64,000 nt of DNA from Asterella californica (taxonomy: Eukaryota > Streptophyta > Marchantiopsida > Marchantiales > Aytoniaceae), in contig JAYKYS010000008.1 of assembly GCA_036924285.1 (NCBI GenBank), forward strand, positions 24,227,001 to 24,291,000, in the 5' to 3' direction. Below the pieces are notes generated by a model. The model did no database searches and was not told the origin of the DNA. It worked only from the letters and a program-made list of their open reading frames with translations. Each line of letters opens with the position of its first letter. The first letter of the stretch is position 1. The translations under genes were made by a program, and so were the position numbers. This document shows, piece by piece, positions 12,015-24,150 of this stretch.

Positions 12015-14526
12015 TTAAGGAGCAGTTCTTCGCTGCCGACTCACACCCTCTCGTCGTGCTCCTGGACCGCACTTACAGTGCACAGTAGTAAGATTGAGAC
12101 ACCCGCTGATGTTCAAGGAGCATCTGTCAGGACACGTGTGTAGGGCTGGGTAAGCGTCGCAAACTGCCTGGACTGCTGCTGCTGAAAGATGCATGCATTG
12201 ACTCAGATTTAAAGACATCAGCCCAGCTCCTGGATCATTCATGAGGGTCTCAAGGTATCCTCTGTTGCTTGACTGCTGACGGGTCACACTACCATGACTG
12301 CCATTGCTGCTGCTGCTGCTGCTATTGCTGCTTCCACTTCCGTTCCTTAAACCGCTGTCAGCATCAACAGCTAGGCGAGTAAACTTTCCGGTGATGCCAC
12401 TATTGTGTAACTGATTCGATCTTCCTTTCCCAGCCCCAGCTCGCCGGATGTTTCCCTTCTCAGCCAAAGCGTACATAGCAAGGTCAGTAATGTTCTGACA
12501 TCCATACAAGTTCAGTGCTCGCAGACGAGGGCAATGATCGGCCATAACCATCACACTCCGATCTGTTCAACAAAAAGCAAAAGTACGTCAGCCATACTCC
12601 AAAACCAACTGCACACACCACAATGACAACTATCACCACCATATGACTCTTCAACCTAGATCGAATCAATCGTCTAACCAATCTCCAGTCAACTCTTTAC
12701 TAACTATTGGCTAGACGTATTCATAATTCAGACCTTATTGCTTGTGTGCAAAATAATGATTCTTGTGAGTAGTCTACGTGCAGCAGCGATCTTGTTCATT
12801 CCCGAATATTTATAGATGAATGGGGTACTTCGACACCTGTGATAAAGTGGCAACCGCATAAGTCCACAACTGCCAAGTTTGGACAACCAAGCGCAACTGC
12901 TGTCACCCCTTTGTCTGTAATACGCTCACACCATCCGACATTAAGATACTGCAGTTCACTGCAACCAGCACCCAAAGCCTGTATGTGAAATCACGATCAC
13001 ATCACATTATTAGTCACCAGTTTCACTACCTGGACTCAATCTAGCATGTACAGATGACCGTTATTAAGTAGGACTAACGAGATTTGGAGAGACCACTCCA
13101 GAGTTTCCAGTTACGTATGATCACATTCGTAGGAACGAATTTATGGAAAGGCTCTACATAGACAAACTTGATATGGGTTCCCTCGGTAAGTTCTATACAG
13201 CAGTACCGAGTCAAGTCATTGCAATGATTCAGAGTCCTTAGCTTCTTCTTCTCCAAAACTAAGAAAATTGCATGACGAACTTTGGATTCACATCATTCAA
13301 GCGACCAAGAACATAAGCTATGTCTTAAGCACATCGAGACTCTAAGACTTGGAGAGCTTACCATTAGAGCACTGTCCAGACCAGCGTGGTCACACGAACA
13401 AATATTTAGCTGCCTTAAGGACGAGCACGTTCCAGCCAGAGCAACAAGACCAACCTCGGTAATCCCTGTGCAACCACTCAGATTCAGCTTCTCCAGTCGC
13501 GTACAGCCCGTAGCCAGCGCCAACAAAGACTCGTCCGTAAGCAACGTGCAACCGGTTAAATCAAGCACTCTGAGGTCATGTAGATTCTTCCCAATAGCCA
13601 TAATCGCTACGTCAGCAACAGGGCAACGACGTAAGTTGCATATCTGAACTCTCGAGAATTTAGGAGCCCATGAATGTACCAGTTTGCTAACATTGCTACC
13701 ACACCTGCCAGAAATATAAACGTGTCATTAACGTCATGTCCACATCTGGAAAATGCAATGGTACCATTGTACTTGAGCTTTTGCAGGACAAATGCATCAA
13801 GCATACTTAGGATCATTCGTCCTTCCAAGAGATCTAGAACTTGCACCCGGCCGAGAAACAAAGTAGGATGTCATGAAAGTAACAGCTGCAGGAAACAGGG
13901 TTTGAAAGAGCATAGTGGATCTCCCCTCCCTTGAATCGACTGTCACTATCAACTTTAGCACTATAGAAAGCCCAGTGCAAATTAGCCACGAAAGGGTCTT
14001 CCTGAGCTGTATGGATCTCAGACTCCCTTTCACTAGACATACCGGGACAGCACTAAGAAATTAAGAGACCGAGTCATCAAGTGCCGAAGGATTCAGGGCT
14101 AATTAATTTCGGATGTCAGAAGCAACCTCTTAAGGTCTAAGGGCAACTATATCTCGCACACAACGAACTTGAGCAAAAATACCCTGTCACATACCAGCAA
14201 AAGGAGAGTTCAACAATCCCCAGACGCAGAGAGTCACGCCATGCAGTGCACACTCCACTGACAGCCACAACTGTACGATAATCTACGAGAGCCATTATAC
14301 GCATGAGCAACTCCATGGGCAGATCAGGCCAGTTTGATCCTCGATCTTCACCCCCAACTTCCTGTCCATCAGGAATGGCTCCATTCCATCCTTGTACTAC
14401 TTTTTTCCATTTCTGCTGTAGATCTCGTGGAGTAGATTCCATTTCCTCATCCTCAATCGTCAGGAAGCACTGTGGGATACCAGCGCGATCATGAGCAAAA
14501 CCTTCCCGTGTAGCCAAACTCTCCAT
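12015..14526 (-). CDS. SKP2A: SKP2A/B-like F-box and leucine-rich-repeat protein, 4 coding exons
   Basis: Proposed coding exons, read downwards: 14526-14195, 13704-13362, 12978-12837 and 12562-12015. All introns are GT-AG and the phases agree (2, 0, 1), giving 454 codons. The protein has an F-box at about residues 66-105 (WPDLPMELLMRIMALVDYRT, then GVCTAWRDSL). LRRs of the cysteine-containing type follow, such as LRVLDLTGCTLLTDESLLAL and LRALNLYGCQNITDLAMYAL. The end is the signature of plant SKP2A/B: AVQAVCDAYPALHTC, then SGCLNLTTVHC. By family it is the substrate receptor of an SCF ubiquitin ligase; the Arabidopsis relatives bind auxin and target cell-cycle factors. It is longer than Arabidopsis SKP2A (about 360 residues) because of a longer N-terminus and a Ser/Asn-rich insert in the last LRRs. 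An acceptor-like TTTACAG near 14576 suggests a 5' untranslated exon upstream. The start at 14526 is the first ATG of the exon frame. Confidence 0.9.
12300..12331 (-). repeat. Trinucleotide (AGC)n tract coding for a Ser-rich insert
   Basis: Near-perfect GCT/GCA repeats on the plus strand lie in the last exon of the F-box gene and encode the run SSNSSSSSSNGSHG inside an insertion between two LRRs. Confidence 0.8.
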
Positions 14527-17150
14527 ACTCCGCCTAACGCAACCTCTGGCTTCTGAACGCAATGAAGCTGCTATCTGTAAACAACAGCCATGAGATTACA
14601 GATGATGAGAGCTCGATTGAACGCTAACGTCGAGTAGAATCCAACGAATACGTATCCACAAAATAAACCAATTCTTTCACCATTGATGGTCAGTGAGTTT
14701 CTTGTGTATTCGCGTGCATAACAATTCGCACAAAAGGATGGCAACATTTCTACGAATACCTACTAAATGTATATTCTGGACTTGTTCGTTTCATTGTGGA
14801 ACATCTACTTCTTCTCATCTAGTAACCATCATACTAGCCGATGGCCACCTGCCATAGAAACTGACACCGGCGCTACCGTCCACGAACGGAAACATTAAAC
14901 AAATTACTCCTCTTTCATACGAGAAACTCAATGTTGCATCAGTCAGCAGAACTGTCTCCTCTAATTCACGAATCAAGTAACTTTGGTGCCATCTGAAGAT
15001 CAGCACGCGATATCACTTGGCTAGCACAACATGCTCAGGGGCACTTCGCGACTAAGACGCTTGATTCACGATAATATCGTCATCATCTCGCACTGATTTC
15101 GTGAACTACAGAGGCTTTCTTGTGTAATTTATCGGACCTGAATAATATTCATCACCGATGTAAGACCCGCAGCCTGAAACTGAGGTGCTTTTTGACAGAC
15201 ACGACGGGAGTGTTCGCCCAACTACAGATGAGAAGTTGGGATAAACGATAGATACGTACTTAAAGCGGGTGCTGAACGTCGTGAATTGACAAGACTAGCC
15301 GCAGCCTTAAAAAAACGACCGCTTAGATGTTTCGCTCAGAATCGGAGACGACGAACTTCAAGCACTGATCCGGCACCCGCGGTAAAGGAGACCCAAAAAA
15401 GGAGAAGATGATCTCTACACAGTTGCTCTAAGCTGTCCTATTAATTAACACAAGGTTGCTGGGGACGAAAAGGAAGGATGGAACAAATTCAAGAAAAAGG
15501 ACAGTAACGGGCAGGTCGAGTGCGGACGAATCGACTCATATTGTGGGTAACAAAAGGTACCCTAGAACTCAATTGTATCCACCGTCCGTCACCGAAGAGC
15601 TGGCTTCACATAACAGACTGCACTGAGCACAAAACAACAGCAAAAAATGGAACTTAACACTTTTCGTGTTCAACACTCATTTCTCCAGTTCCGGCAAGTT
15701 CTCACGAGGCACCTCATGGCAGACCGAGCCTAAAGGTGGCTCTAATTTGCGCAAAAAGTTTGAGCGATAAGGGCCGATACCAAATTAAAACAAACAGCGC
15801 TGGTAGTCCCCTCCGGTGACTCCAGCACAAAATAGTACGAAACCAGAAAAGTGAACTGGCCCGCAGGTCTCTCCTGCCTCCAGTTTCACCAGATTCTTCT
15901 GGAGTATCGAAAACTATAGACAGCACCACAAGGACTCTGTAACTCGAATTCCTGAAACCCTGAGCGCAGATGCCGCATCAAGTTGGTACGGGATTGGAGG
16001 AAGCGTGAGCAGAAGTGCAGAGAAAGTACTAGTGTTCAGTGATAACCAAGTGGTAGAACAAAAGGCGGACTGTTCAGCGTCTTACGTACCCTCTAAGTCT
16101 CTAACAACAATTTCGGTTACCACTTAAACTACCAATTAGCTCCAACTGAGTTGCACGACGCGTGCGGCGGACTGCAACGGAGAGTAATGAAGACAGAACC
16201 GAGAACCGAATACATTCTTCGCAATCAGGCGCTAAAAATTTTGAAAACTTCGAAGCCGGAAAAGTTGAAAGACGGAATCACGAGGCAAACAAAGCTCCAA
16301 GTTTGAAGGGAACTGTACAGTTAACAAGGACGAACCAACGAAATAAAGCGAGTCGAGAAGTCGTCAGCCCAATTCCACTCTATCAGTAAATTGCCCCCGG
16401 GCGTGAACCGAAAATGACATAAAGGGAAATCAGCAACAACCCTCTACATACGTAACTGGAAGAACCATGAAACAGAGCCACAATTCCAGCCGCACAGTAG
16501 ACCGTCAAACCACACGAGGAAAGTAAGGCAACCGAGAATCAAGAATACAGAGAATAAGTTCCCTACTTCCCTAATTATAAACTATCTGAAATATTACAGC
16601 TCCCACCACACCGCGCTACCGACCTGTAACCCACTAAGACAAACCATCAATAAACATTGAAAGAACAGAGAGGGTATCCGAGAGGCGAAAGGCAAGGAAT
16701 ACCAAAAAGCACCTAAAAGAAAGAAAAGCAAGATGCGGATGACACAAACTAAAGAATCTGGAGAAAAAAGTGCAGCAGCGGAGGGGCGAAAAAGGGAGGG
16801 AGAAAGGGAGAGTCCAACCAAACCGAAGCAAAGAAGAAAGAAAGCTAAGCAAAGGAGAATCGAACGAGTGTTCTCTTCTTCTCTGGGATGACAGGGGCCG
16901 GTTGAGATGGAGGAACGGAAGGAAGGAAGGTAGGCAGCAGTAGCAGCGTGAGCGTGGGACGAGCCTGCCCGAATACCAAGTCAAGCCACGCGCGGAAAGG
17001 GCAGTAAGGAAGTTTGTACACTTGTTTGGCAGAGATGGCGTCAGCGTAAGCAAGTAGTTGCCACGCGTCCGGTGATATGCTCGGGCCCAGTGCTCACCTG
17101 CCATGTGACCTCCTCCCGCCTTTCCCCTCGCTGGCAACAAACGTAACATC
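14527..17150 (-). promoter_or_regulatory. Presumed 5' leader and promoter region of the F-box gene
   Basis: There is no convincing coding sequence in 2.6 kb. The segment 16640-17110 is strongly pyrimidine-rich when read on the minus strand (many TTTC and CCTTCC runs), the composition often seen around transcription starts and 5' leaders of plant genes. It lies upstream of the acceptor-like site at 14576, so a long leader intron is possible. I could not fix a TATA box or start site. Confidence 0.35.
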
Positions 17151-18955
17151 TGGGCCTTTTGCCGCTCCGAGGAATGCTGTGGCCTAGAGCTAACGCTCGC
17201 TTATTTTATGTTTTCCTTCGAGAATTCCTCTTACCTCACCAACAAAGCTTTGTGGATACAAAAACCGAATGTTTGGTTGTGATGCGGCATACACTAGTTT
17301 TTCTTGTTACTGTGTATGGATCTTTTAGGCAGGGCCGCAGGATATGTTTCTTTTTGTAAGCTCAACCCGCAGGGAACCACTCCACCCAACTCTATTTAGG
17401 TCTCTTCCGCTGTGGAGCTTTAGGTAGCCGTACGCCGCTTCTCTTTCTCTTTCTGTTTCACCGGATTCGACCGCACGCCACCCCCACTAATGATTGCTGG
17501 CCGCCGCAGGATATGTTAGGATTCTGATCAGAGAGTAGTTAATGATTAATTTCAAAAACAAATGTACAGTTCAGTTGAGAAAAAAAGGAACCAACAGTTT
17601 GAATAAATATATATATTCCACGTTTCGAAATTTTTTATATCTAAATTGGCATAATTAGTTTTGTGATCAAATTAATCTTCTTATGAAATCAGTCTCTTTT
17701 GCCTACACATTTTTCCATGGGTCCAACTAATCGAATGATGTTTGAGACTAGGTACATGCATAGTAATTTCCTAATCTCGGTATCAATTTTCATAGCTTAC
17801 CTTGTGTATTCGAAATAACCTTAGTTTCTGATTTTTCTACTCAAATTAACGTAATTAGTGTAACCAACCGCACACTCAATTAGCCACAGCCTTGTACAGT
17901 GAATTCAGTTTTCTCTTATCAAAAAACGTATAAATGTTATAAAAATATATTATAATAAGTTATACTAAAAATTACAATAATTCATGTGTTATATGTTAAT
18001 CAATCTCGGAGTAGCCAACTCATCCGGATATAAATCATAAGTGGAGTCCGGGTTGATGCGTTGCTGGGAAGATAAGTCCGAGACACTCATTCTCAAACTG
18101 CGCCGCTTTATGAGAACATTAATTTACATTCTAACCTTTTTCGTCGGAAGGGTAAGAATATAAATTATACCTCATGTACACTTTGAGGTGTACATGAAGT
18201 GAATATCCTCTCTCCCGTGTGTCATACGAGAATAATGTAACCTATAATGTTTATGAGAGATTGATTCCAAAAGTCCTCTCAAAATTAGTGTAAATTACAC
18301 TAAACATTGTTGAAAGAAAGACAAATTAATCTCCTCTTCCCACATAACTTCGTCTCTTCTCAATTTTTGCAACTGGGGAGCTTTGTTAAGGAATCACACT
18401 TGCCCAGCTGTGCATTACAATGTTAACTAGATAGTTAATTCAGATAGTATTAGCTGGATAGTTAATTTAGATATATTCTATAATTTGGATCAAGTAACGT
18501 ATCAGTTATTAGTAAAAAAGTTTACGGATATCAAAAAATAATTATCGACATCGATAACTATGTGCAGTTATAGTTGTGGACATTGATAATCATTTCGTTG
18601 TTTAATTACTGACATATAAACTTCATGCAAAAATATCATTTTATAAATATTAAAATTTGATATTTATCAGACGAATCCGTTGTTTAGTTATCAGCGTATA
18701 AATTTCGAGAGTGTGACAATGTCATCTATAGATATCGAAATCTAATATTTATGCTTAACATGACAAAACACTATCTTTGCCGACTCGAATCAAACAAGTA
18801 TATTTGTCAATGTCCTCTATTCTATCCAATGATAAATTATCCTCATGCCCTCAACTTAAGGGACTAGCTTGTATCTATCTCATGTTTTTTGGACAACCTT
18901 CATGCAAGATTCAATATGATACGATGGTGAACTCGATGAAAGTCCAGGGTGGAGA
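17151..18955. other. AT-rich gene-free stretch
   Basis: No gene is recognised. A 10-bp perfect hairpin (18172-18181 with 18188-18197) is present. Composition becomes markedly AT-rich after about 17510. Confidence 0.45.
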
Positions 18956-18959
18956 TTTC

Positions 18960-19345
18960 TTTTGTCTTTGAACATTGAAAAGAAGATTGACAACCATGAG
19001 TGGGGACGAGAATAATGACGGAGATGAGACTAGTGGTTCGGGTGGATTATCAAAGGTGCAGTTGGATCCGGTGCCTACATCGATGTTTCAAGCATTCACA
19101 TTGTTCTTACGGCAACAACATTCTAATGAACGAAAAGAAGCTTTGGCGACAAACACACTTTAAGCAATGGTCAGCAAGATTGACCAATTTGATAGGAGGG
19201 ATATCTCAAGGTACTTGAAACATTATGGACATGAACCGATTATCAGAAGCTGAGATGATTGAGACGTTTGAGTCGATAGCAACTCCAAAGATTAGATATC
19301 ATGTTAAAATGCTAACGAAGCATTTTGACAAAGATTGAGAGATAT
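18960..19345 (+). pseudogene. Ty3/gypsy gag scrap
   Basis: The plus strand reads an acidic N-terminus (MSGDENNDGDETSGSGG). After a stop it continues AMVSKIDQFDRRDISRYLKH and then, in a shifted frame, RLSEAEMIETFES. This matches block by block the gag of the 1385 element (FEGRDISRYLREYREEM, then VTDAEMIVIFEF), so it is a second, shorter and more decayed gag of the same family. It is cut off at about 19345. Confidence 0.65.
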
Positions 19346-19789
19346 TTGCTCATGCATAATCGTATCAGATTTTGCGTGAAGGTTGTCTAAGTTCTTGGCT
19401 GTGGAGATATCGTGTGCTTAACAAAGACAAGAAAGAGGAAAACAACCACGAGAACGAGATTCGCATAATATACCAACTCCCACTTTATATACACTCTCGT
19501 TTCTTTTTCTCTAAAAATACAAAACTGACAACTGTGTAGTTTGTAATTTGCACCCAACTTCCTAAAACAAGTCTCTGAATCTCATCTTAGACCCAAAACT
19601 ATCGAAACGTAACTCAAAGCAAAAGAAACATCCATTTACTAATAAAAAGCTTTGCACCAGTACGATTCAAACCCAAATCCAAACAACACCCATGTACAAA
19701 CCCTAAGCTAAAACTAGCTACCACAAGCTGTACATCAACTCGTTGTTTGAAGTTCCCTCCGCAAAACCACGCAAGAAATTCACCTGAAG

Positions 19790-20696
19790 CAAAAAACTGA
19801 CATAAATCATTTGCTCATATGGCTCAACTTCACTCACCACGCACAACACAACAATCCGATCTACGTACGATCTTCTCTTATGTGTAGATAAGGACTCATT
19901 GATCACGTAGACATCAAGAACAAAGAGCTTGACTTACCAATCGCAAAGAACAATCCAACTTCAAGTCGCAGATGAATGAAAATTTGACATAAGCGTCTCC
20001 ATGCAAGTCAATTTCTCTCACATCTCTCAAATCATTGGATGAAACTTCGTATCGTCTTCAATTTCCTGAAGAACTCGGTGTTCTGATCTCGATGGATCCA
20101 AGGACAACAAGTTTGGACTCTAGAATGGCTCAAACGGTCCAACTCTCCTCCGTATGTTATTGAAGCACTCCCTCCTTCCCTACGCCCCAATTTCTTCCAA
20201 AACATAACTCCAATCCTTCTCTTCATGAACCGTCTTAACAAATGCATAACTTGCATTGATCTGAACTCAATGCCACCTTGTGAGCATGCATTGGGTCTCC
20301 TAATCCTTTGAAATGTCTGCTGACAATTCATAGATACAAGCCTTTAAGCTATCCCTTCACGTCAGTTCACAATACGTGAAGTTTTCCTAGATAACGATCA
20401 AGCAGCCCCCTTGCATCTTTAATATAGCGTCAGGAACCGCAAATACCCAGTCAGCATTGGTAAGCTAAAACTTAGCTTGATTTTCTCATCTTTCGGATCT
20501 GATAACTTTGTCATTAAATATCAATTTAAAGTAAATGAAGTGCTCATGAGAAGCGAGCTCCACCACTTGGTGTAATGAAAGTGAAGATTTGAAAGTTGTG
20601 TAAAAAGTCTATTTTTAGTCATATGAACGTCTTTGGAGCAAAAATGCAAAGCATCGAATTTGGATTTTCAAGTAAGAGTCGGTTCACGATACGACA
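19790..20696 (-). repeat. Gypsy LTR copy, inverted (solo or truncated)
   Basis: Read on the minus strand from 20696, the sequence begins TGTCGTATCGTGAACCGACT and follows the plus-strand sequence from 28501 with clear similarity (roughly 80% over the first 70 bases by eye). Shared blocks include ACTTGAAAATCCAAATT and GAGAGATGTGAGA. Neither a polypurine tract nor a gag frame in matching orientation flanks it, so it is a solo or broken LTR. Similarity fades below about 19790. Confidence 0.7.
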
Positions 20697-21200
20697 ATGT
20701 CAAAGCGTTGGCTATCCATTTTGAACTTGTCGTTACATTTCCGGCCTTCGGCCCTTCTTTCGTAAAGCCAAAGAAGTCTCTTTCGGACTCTCCGGACCAA
20801 AGTGAGGGTGAATGTATGTGTACGCGAACAAAAGAACCCTAGTGAACTTGCGTTAGGTTGTGAATGTTGCGAGTAGGAACGACGTGACCGAGAAGTTGGG
20901 AACAGATGAACCTTAAATGATTATTTCAACCAGTGTTGAAACATTGGGTTAGGACGTAAGGACCTATCCCAAGAGGACCTTGGACGAATGCTGGCCGAAG
21001 AAGACAAGTTAAAAATCGGATCAAAATGCAAGTATGAGACGTGAGTCCGAGCGGACTGAGACGTGGGTCTGATAGACGGATGTTGATCCGATATTGGTCC
21101 AAACCACAATACCCAATCTGGCGCTGGATCATGCCAAGTGTTTTGGACCTTCGGGTTCAGATCGAGTGCTGGGTATTATTCTTAATCGAAAACGAGCCTC
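20697..21200. other. Gene-free stretch
   Basis: No domain is visible. The sequence is less AT-rich than its surroundings and may be part of a gypsy LTR or leader, because a tRNA-Met-type primer site follows at 22822, but I could not pair it with a second LTR. Confidence 0.35.
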
Positions 21201-21206
21201 GCACGG

Positions 21207-21285
21207 CGCACTTGTTATAAAATTAATAGAACCTAAAATAGAAGAAACACCTGATAAATGAAGGCTAAAAATTGCTAAATCACCT
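21207..21285 (-). pseudogene. cox1: Mitochondrial cox1 fragment (NUMT)
   Basis: The minus strand encodes [20 protein letters not shown] followed by NFIT, a highly conserved block of cytochrome c oxidase subunit I in the heme-copper oxidase core. Only about 26 codons remain, with no start or stop. The segment lies in one accidental reading frame with the neighbouring psaB piece, and no intact gene is present. It is a nuclear insert of mitochondrial DNA. Confidence 0.8.
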
Positions 21286-21360
21286 GCATAATCACGAATA
21301 TTATCTGTTTCTGTACGTAAACTAAATAGTATAATACTAGCAAATGTTCCTAAATTCATA

Positions 21361-21430
21361 AAAAGAAAATAGCTCCATGAGCAAAAGCACCTGTCATAAT
21401 AAAACCAGCAATATATCCAGGAAGACCCAT
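21361..21430 (-). pseudogene. psaB: Plastid psaB fragment (NUPT)
   Basis: In one minus-strand frame the sequence gives [18 protein letters not shown], identical to the conserved membrane-helix block of the photosystem I P700 apoprotein A2 as I know it. About 20 codons remain. The 75 bases between this and the cox1 piece read [17 protein letters not shown], which I could not assign. The fragment cannot function. Confidence 0.8.
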
Positions 21431-21565
21431 CGAGCTCCTCTCTTCTCGAGAAATCAATACATGCCTTATCAGTGTATGGATGACTATCTTTCGAGCACAG
21501 GTTGAAGTTCAGCCTAGATGTGAAAAATGGAGCACCTAATAACGCATCTTCATAGATCAAGATCT

Positions 21566-21590
21566 CGCCTGGGGAGTACGTTCGCAAGAA

Positions 21591-21639
<49 letters not shown>

Positions 21640-21768
21640 ATTTAATTCGATGCAACGCAAAGAACCTTACCAGGGCTTGACATGCCGTGAATCTTTTTGA
21701 AAGAAAAGAGTGTCTTCGGGAACGCGGACACAGGTGGTGCATGGCTGTCGTCAGCTCGTGCCGTAAGG

Positions 21769-21802
<34 letters not shown>

Positions 21803-21950
21803 TTGTTTAGTTGTCATCATTAAGTTTAGAACCCTAAACAGACTGTCGGTGATAAGCCGGAGGAAGGTGAGGATGACGTCAAGTCAGCATGCCCCTTACG
21901 TCATGGGCAACACACGTGCTACAATGGCCAGGACAAAGGGTCGCGACCTC
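21566..21950 (+). rRNA. rrn16: Plastid 16S rRNA fragment, nuclear insertion
   Basis: About 385 bases match the 3' half of plastid 16S rRNA. They include the universal blocks AATTGACGGGGGCCCGCACA, GGTGGTGCATGGCTGTCGTC, AACGAGCGCAACCC, ATGACGTCAAGTCAGCATGC and CACACGTGCTACAATGG. Plastid rather than plant mitochondrial origin is indicated by CAGGGCTTGACATGCCGTGA and by CGTGCCGTAAGGTGTTGGGT. The fragment stops at about 21950, just after GGTCGCGACC, and its 5' end abuts unrelated sequence. Several changes at normally constant sites show it is a pseudogene copy. Confidence 0.92.
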
Positions 21951-22821
21951 AAATAATTTTATCTAATGTCAACAAAAAAAGGACATAAAAATTTTGAATT
22001 TTTTATCCATTCATTCGTACTCAAACTTTCCTTTATCCAGCTCATACTTTTTCTCATTTTGTCCCTGCATCCGCAGATGGAGCTCAAGTGATGTTTTGGA
22101 TCATGGACAGAGTTCTACATAATATCTCGAGAGGCGTAAAGTATCATTGGAAAGATCTCGGTGATAGCTTTCTAATTATATCAATAACTCCTCGAACTTA
22201 CATTGGAGCTAAGAATTATGACCGATCACGTGATCAAATTATGATATAATTTTCATGGACCAAAGAGGAAGACAGGAACGTCGATTCTCAGAAGTATATA
22301 TGAGGAAGACTCGAGGTATGGATGGGTCAAGACGAGTTGTCCGACCTTAGATTTCGACGAGCGGATTCAAGGGGCATGAAGTGATGATTGGACTAGTACA
22401 AAGACGTATTCCGATCTAGAATTGAGAACAACCCAAGGACTAGGACAAGACTAAGGAACGAGACATTGAGTTCGACCACCGTTCAAGAGTTTGGACCCAG
22501 ATGGACATCACGGGTGGTTGGGTCGCTAGGTGTGCTAGAGGTATCATTTAGGATCCTGGACTTTATGAGAGTATGTCTCAAGTCACGTTGTGACGTGCTC
22601 ATGTTTTGAGACCCACCTAGTCTGTCTAGGTCGGGATTCTAAAAATTGTTGAGCTTGAGAGTTAGGGAGATGGTCCGACTCCAATCTAGACCAAATAAGA
22701 TAAAGGTAAGTGGTGCATGGACGTTAACATATGATTGTGGTTTGCATGTTAGCGTAATGAGTTTCGTGACCTACTGAACAAGAACTTCCGCTGGCGCAAC
22801 AAGGCGGTAGGTGTGCAAAAA
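21951..22821 (+). repeat. Probable 5' LTR or leader of a gypsy element
   Basis: No coding content. The stretch ends directly at a tRNA-Met-type primer-binding site, where a 5' LTR should end. The LTR start cannot be fixed because no second copy is in the window. Confidence 0.35.
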
Positions 22822-22840
22822 ATGATATCAGAGCCAACGC
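22822..22840 (+). promoter_or_regulatory. Primer-binding site complementary to initiator tRNA-Met
   Basis: ATGATATCAGAGCCAACGC matches the TGGTATCAGAGC-type primer-binding site of plant LTR elements with one G-to-A change. It lies just upstream of a gag-like region. Confidence 0.6.
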
Positions 22841-22859
22841 TTTGATGAGCGAGAACTCG

Positions 22860-24150
22860 AGATAGCAGTTGAAGGCTGGAGGTTTGAGGAGGGACACAAG
22901 ATACAAAATGGATCAACGTTTCCAAGCGAATGCTTGGAGCAACGACTGACGCGAGATAGAGTTTCAAGAGGAAGTCCAAGAAACAAGTGACAGTTGACAC
23001 CAGGATTAGATCGCCTCGAGCTAACCCCAAGATACAATCAGAGGACGATAATCGACAACTTTCGTCCCAACGTCAGAGAAGCTTTATACTAGCTACGGCA
23101 CCCATGCAACAAGATGGAGTATTGTCAACAGTGTCCAACGATTCAAGCACGAGAAGTCAAGGAGCTTTGTATACAGAGCTCATCAAGATGATGAAGATCA
23201 TGCAAGAGGACGTGATCTTTAGAGATAAACGTATCACCGAGCTTGAAGCAAGCCAAAGAAGTTCATCATCTACTCGGAAGCTTTGTAAGAAAAAATTGTC
23301 AATCATGGTTTCAAGCATAAGACGAACTCGTAAGATTAAGGATTTTTGAACTGAGTTAGATCTTAATTTGAGATGCAACAAGCTAAGGAGTCTAACGAGG
23401 TGAGATCGATAGTTATCGGAGAAGGCTCTATTCCGGATGTCAAAGCTATCTAGAACAAGGGTTAAACTTTTGAAACTAACGGAGTGAATTGAAAACAACG
23501 AAATTCAGCAATAGACAAGGTTCATAAGAAAAACAAGAGCTTCAAGCGACAATGGGATGGGGGTGAGAAAGATCGAAACGATTCTTCTGTCTTGGTAGCA
23601 AAAGCGGTAACAAATAGGGCCGAAACCAAAGAGGCAAACACTTCATAAGAGTAATGGTTCTAAGTTTACTTGCTATAATTATGATGAGGTGAGCCATATT
23701 GCTAAGAGATGTACGAAGCCTAAGGCTAGTAATTATAGCATGAATGTGTTTGTTGCAAAAGACTTGTTGGAGGACCAGATGACCGTGACCTTAGGAACCA
23801 CGAAGAAGACTCCAAGATTGATGTTTCTACAAGCCAAAGTTGCTAACCGTGATGTTATCTTCCTTGTGGACACAAAAGCGACCCATTCCTTCATAAGTCC
23901 AAAGTTGGTGAAGAAGTTGAGCTTGTATACCTCCAAGGCAGACATTTAAGTGCACTTTGTCAAGGGCAAGTCATACCAAACTTCTGAAGTGGCCTTGGAC
24001 GTACGATTTGCGTGTGAGAAGTTGGTGTTCATAGAAAACTTCATGGTGTGTGAAATGGATGACATCCATGCGGTTTTGGGAAACACTTTCTTGGATAGGT
24101 TAGAAGTGGAACTTAGACATAAACCGTTTAAGTTCCACTTCTAAGTGAGT
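22860..24150 (+). pseudogene. Ty3/gypsy gag, zinc knuckle and protease remnant
   Basis: Downstream of the primer site, a charged, low-complexity gag-like segment (22987-23349) is followed after frame breaks by a zinc knuckle, CYNYDEVSHIAKRC, in which the second Cys is replaced by Tyr. A retropepsin-like domain follows (23760-24144): the active-site block reads FLVDTKATHSFISPKLVKKL where D-S-G-A-T is usual, then a TAA at 23947-23949. The frame continues after the stop with TSEVALDVRF and CEMDDIHAVLGNTFLDRLEV. Reverse transcriptase is missing. The family differs from the 1385 element in both protease and primer site. Confidence 0.75.

Noticed and set aside
16634..17149. Open frame of 171 codons on the minus strand upstream of the F-box gene
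   Set aside because: It comes from a pyrimidine-rich stretch, is full of Phe, Ser, Leu and Cys without pattern, and matches no family. It fits a leader or promoter better.
21129..21587. A 152-codon minus-strand protein gene
   Set aside because: The frame is an accident of joined organelle pieces: a few codons of psaB and cox1 in different frames.
21566..21950. A working plastid-type 16S rRNA gene
   Set aside because: Only about a quarter of the gene is present, it is bounded by unrelated nuclear sequence, and universally conserved positions are changed.
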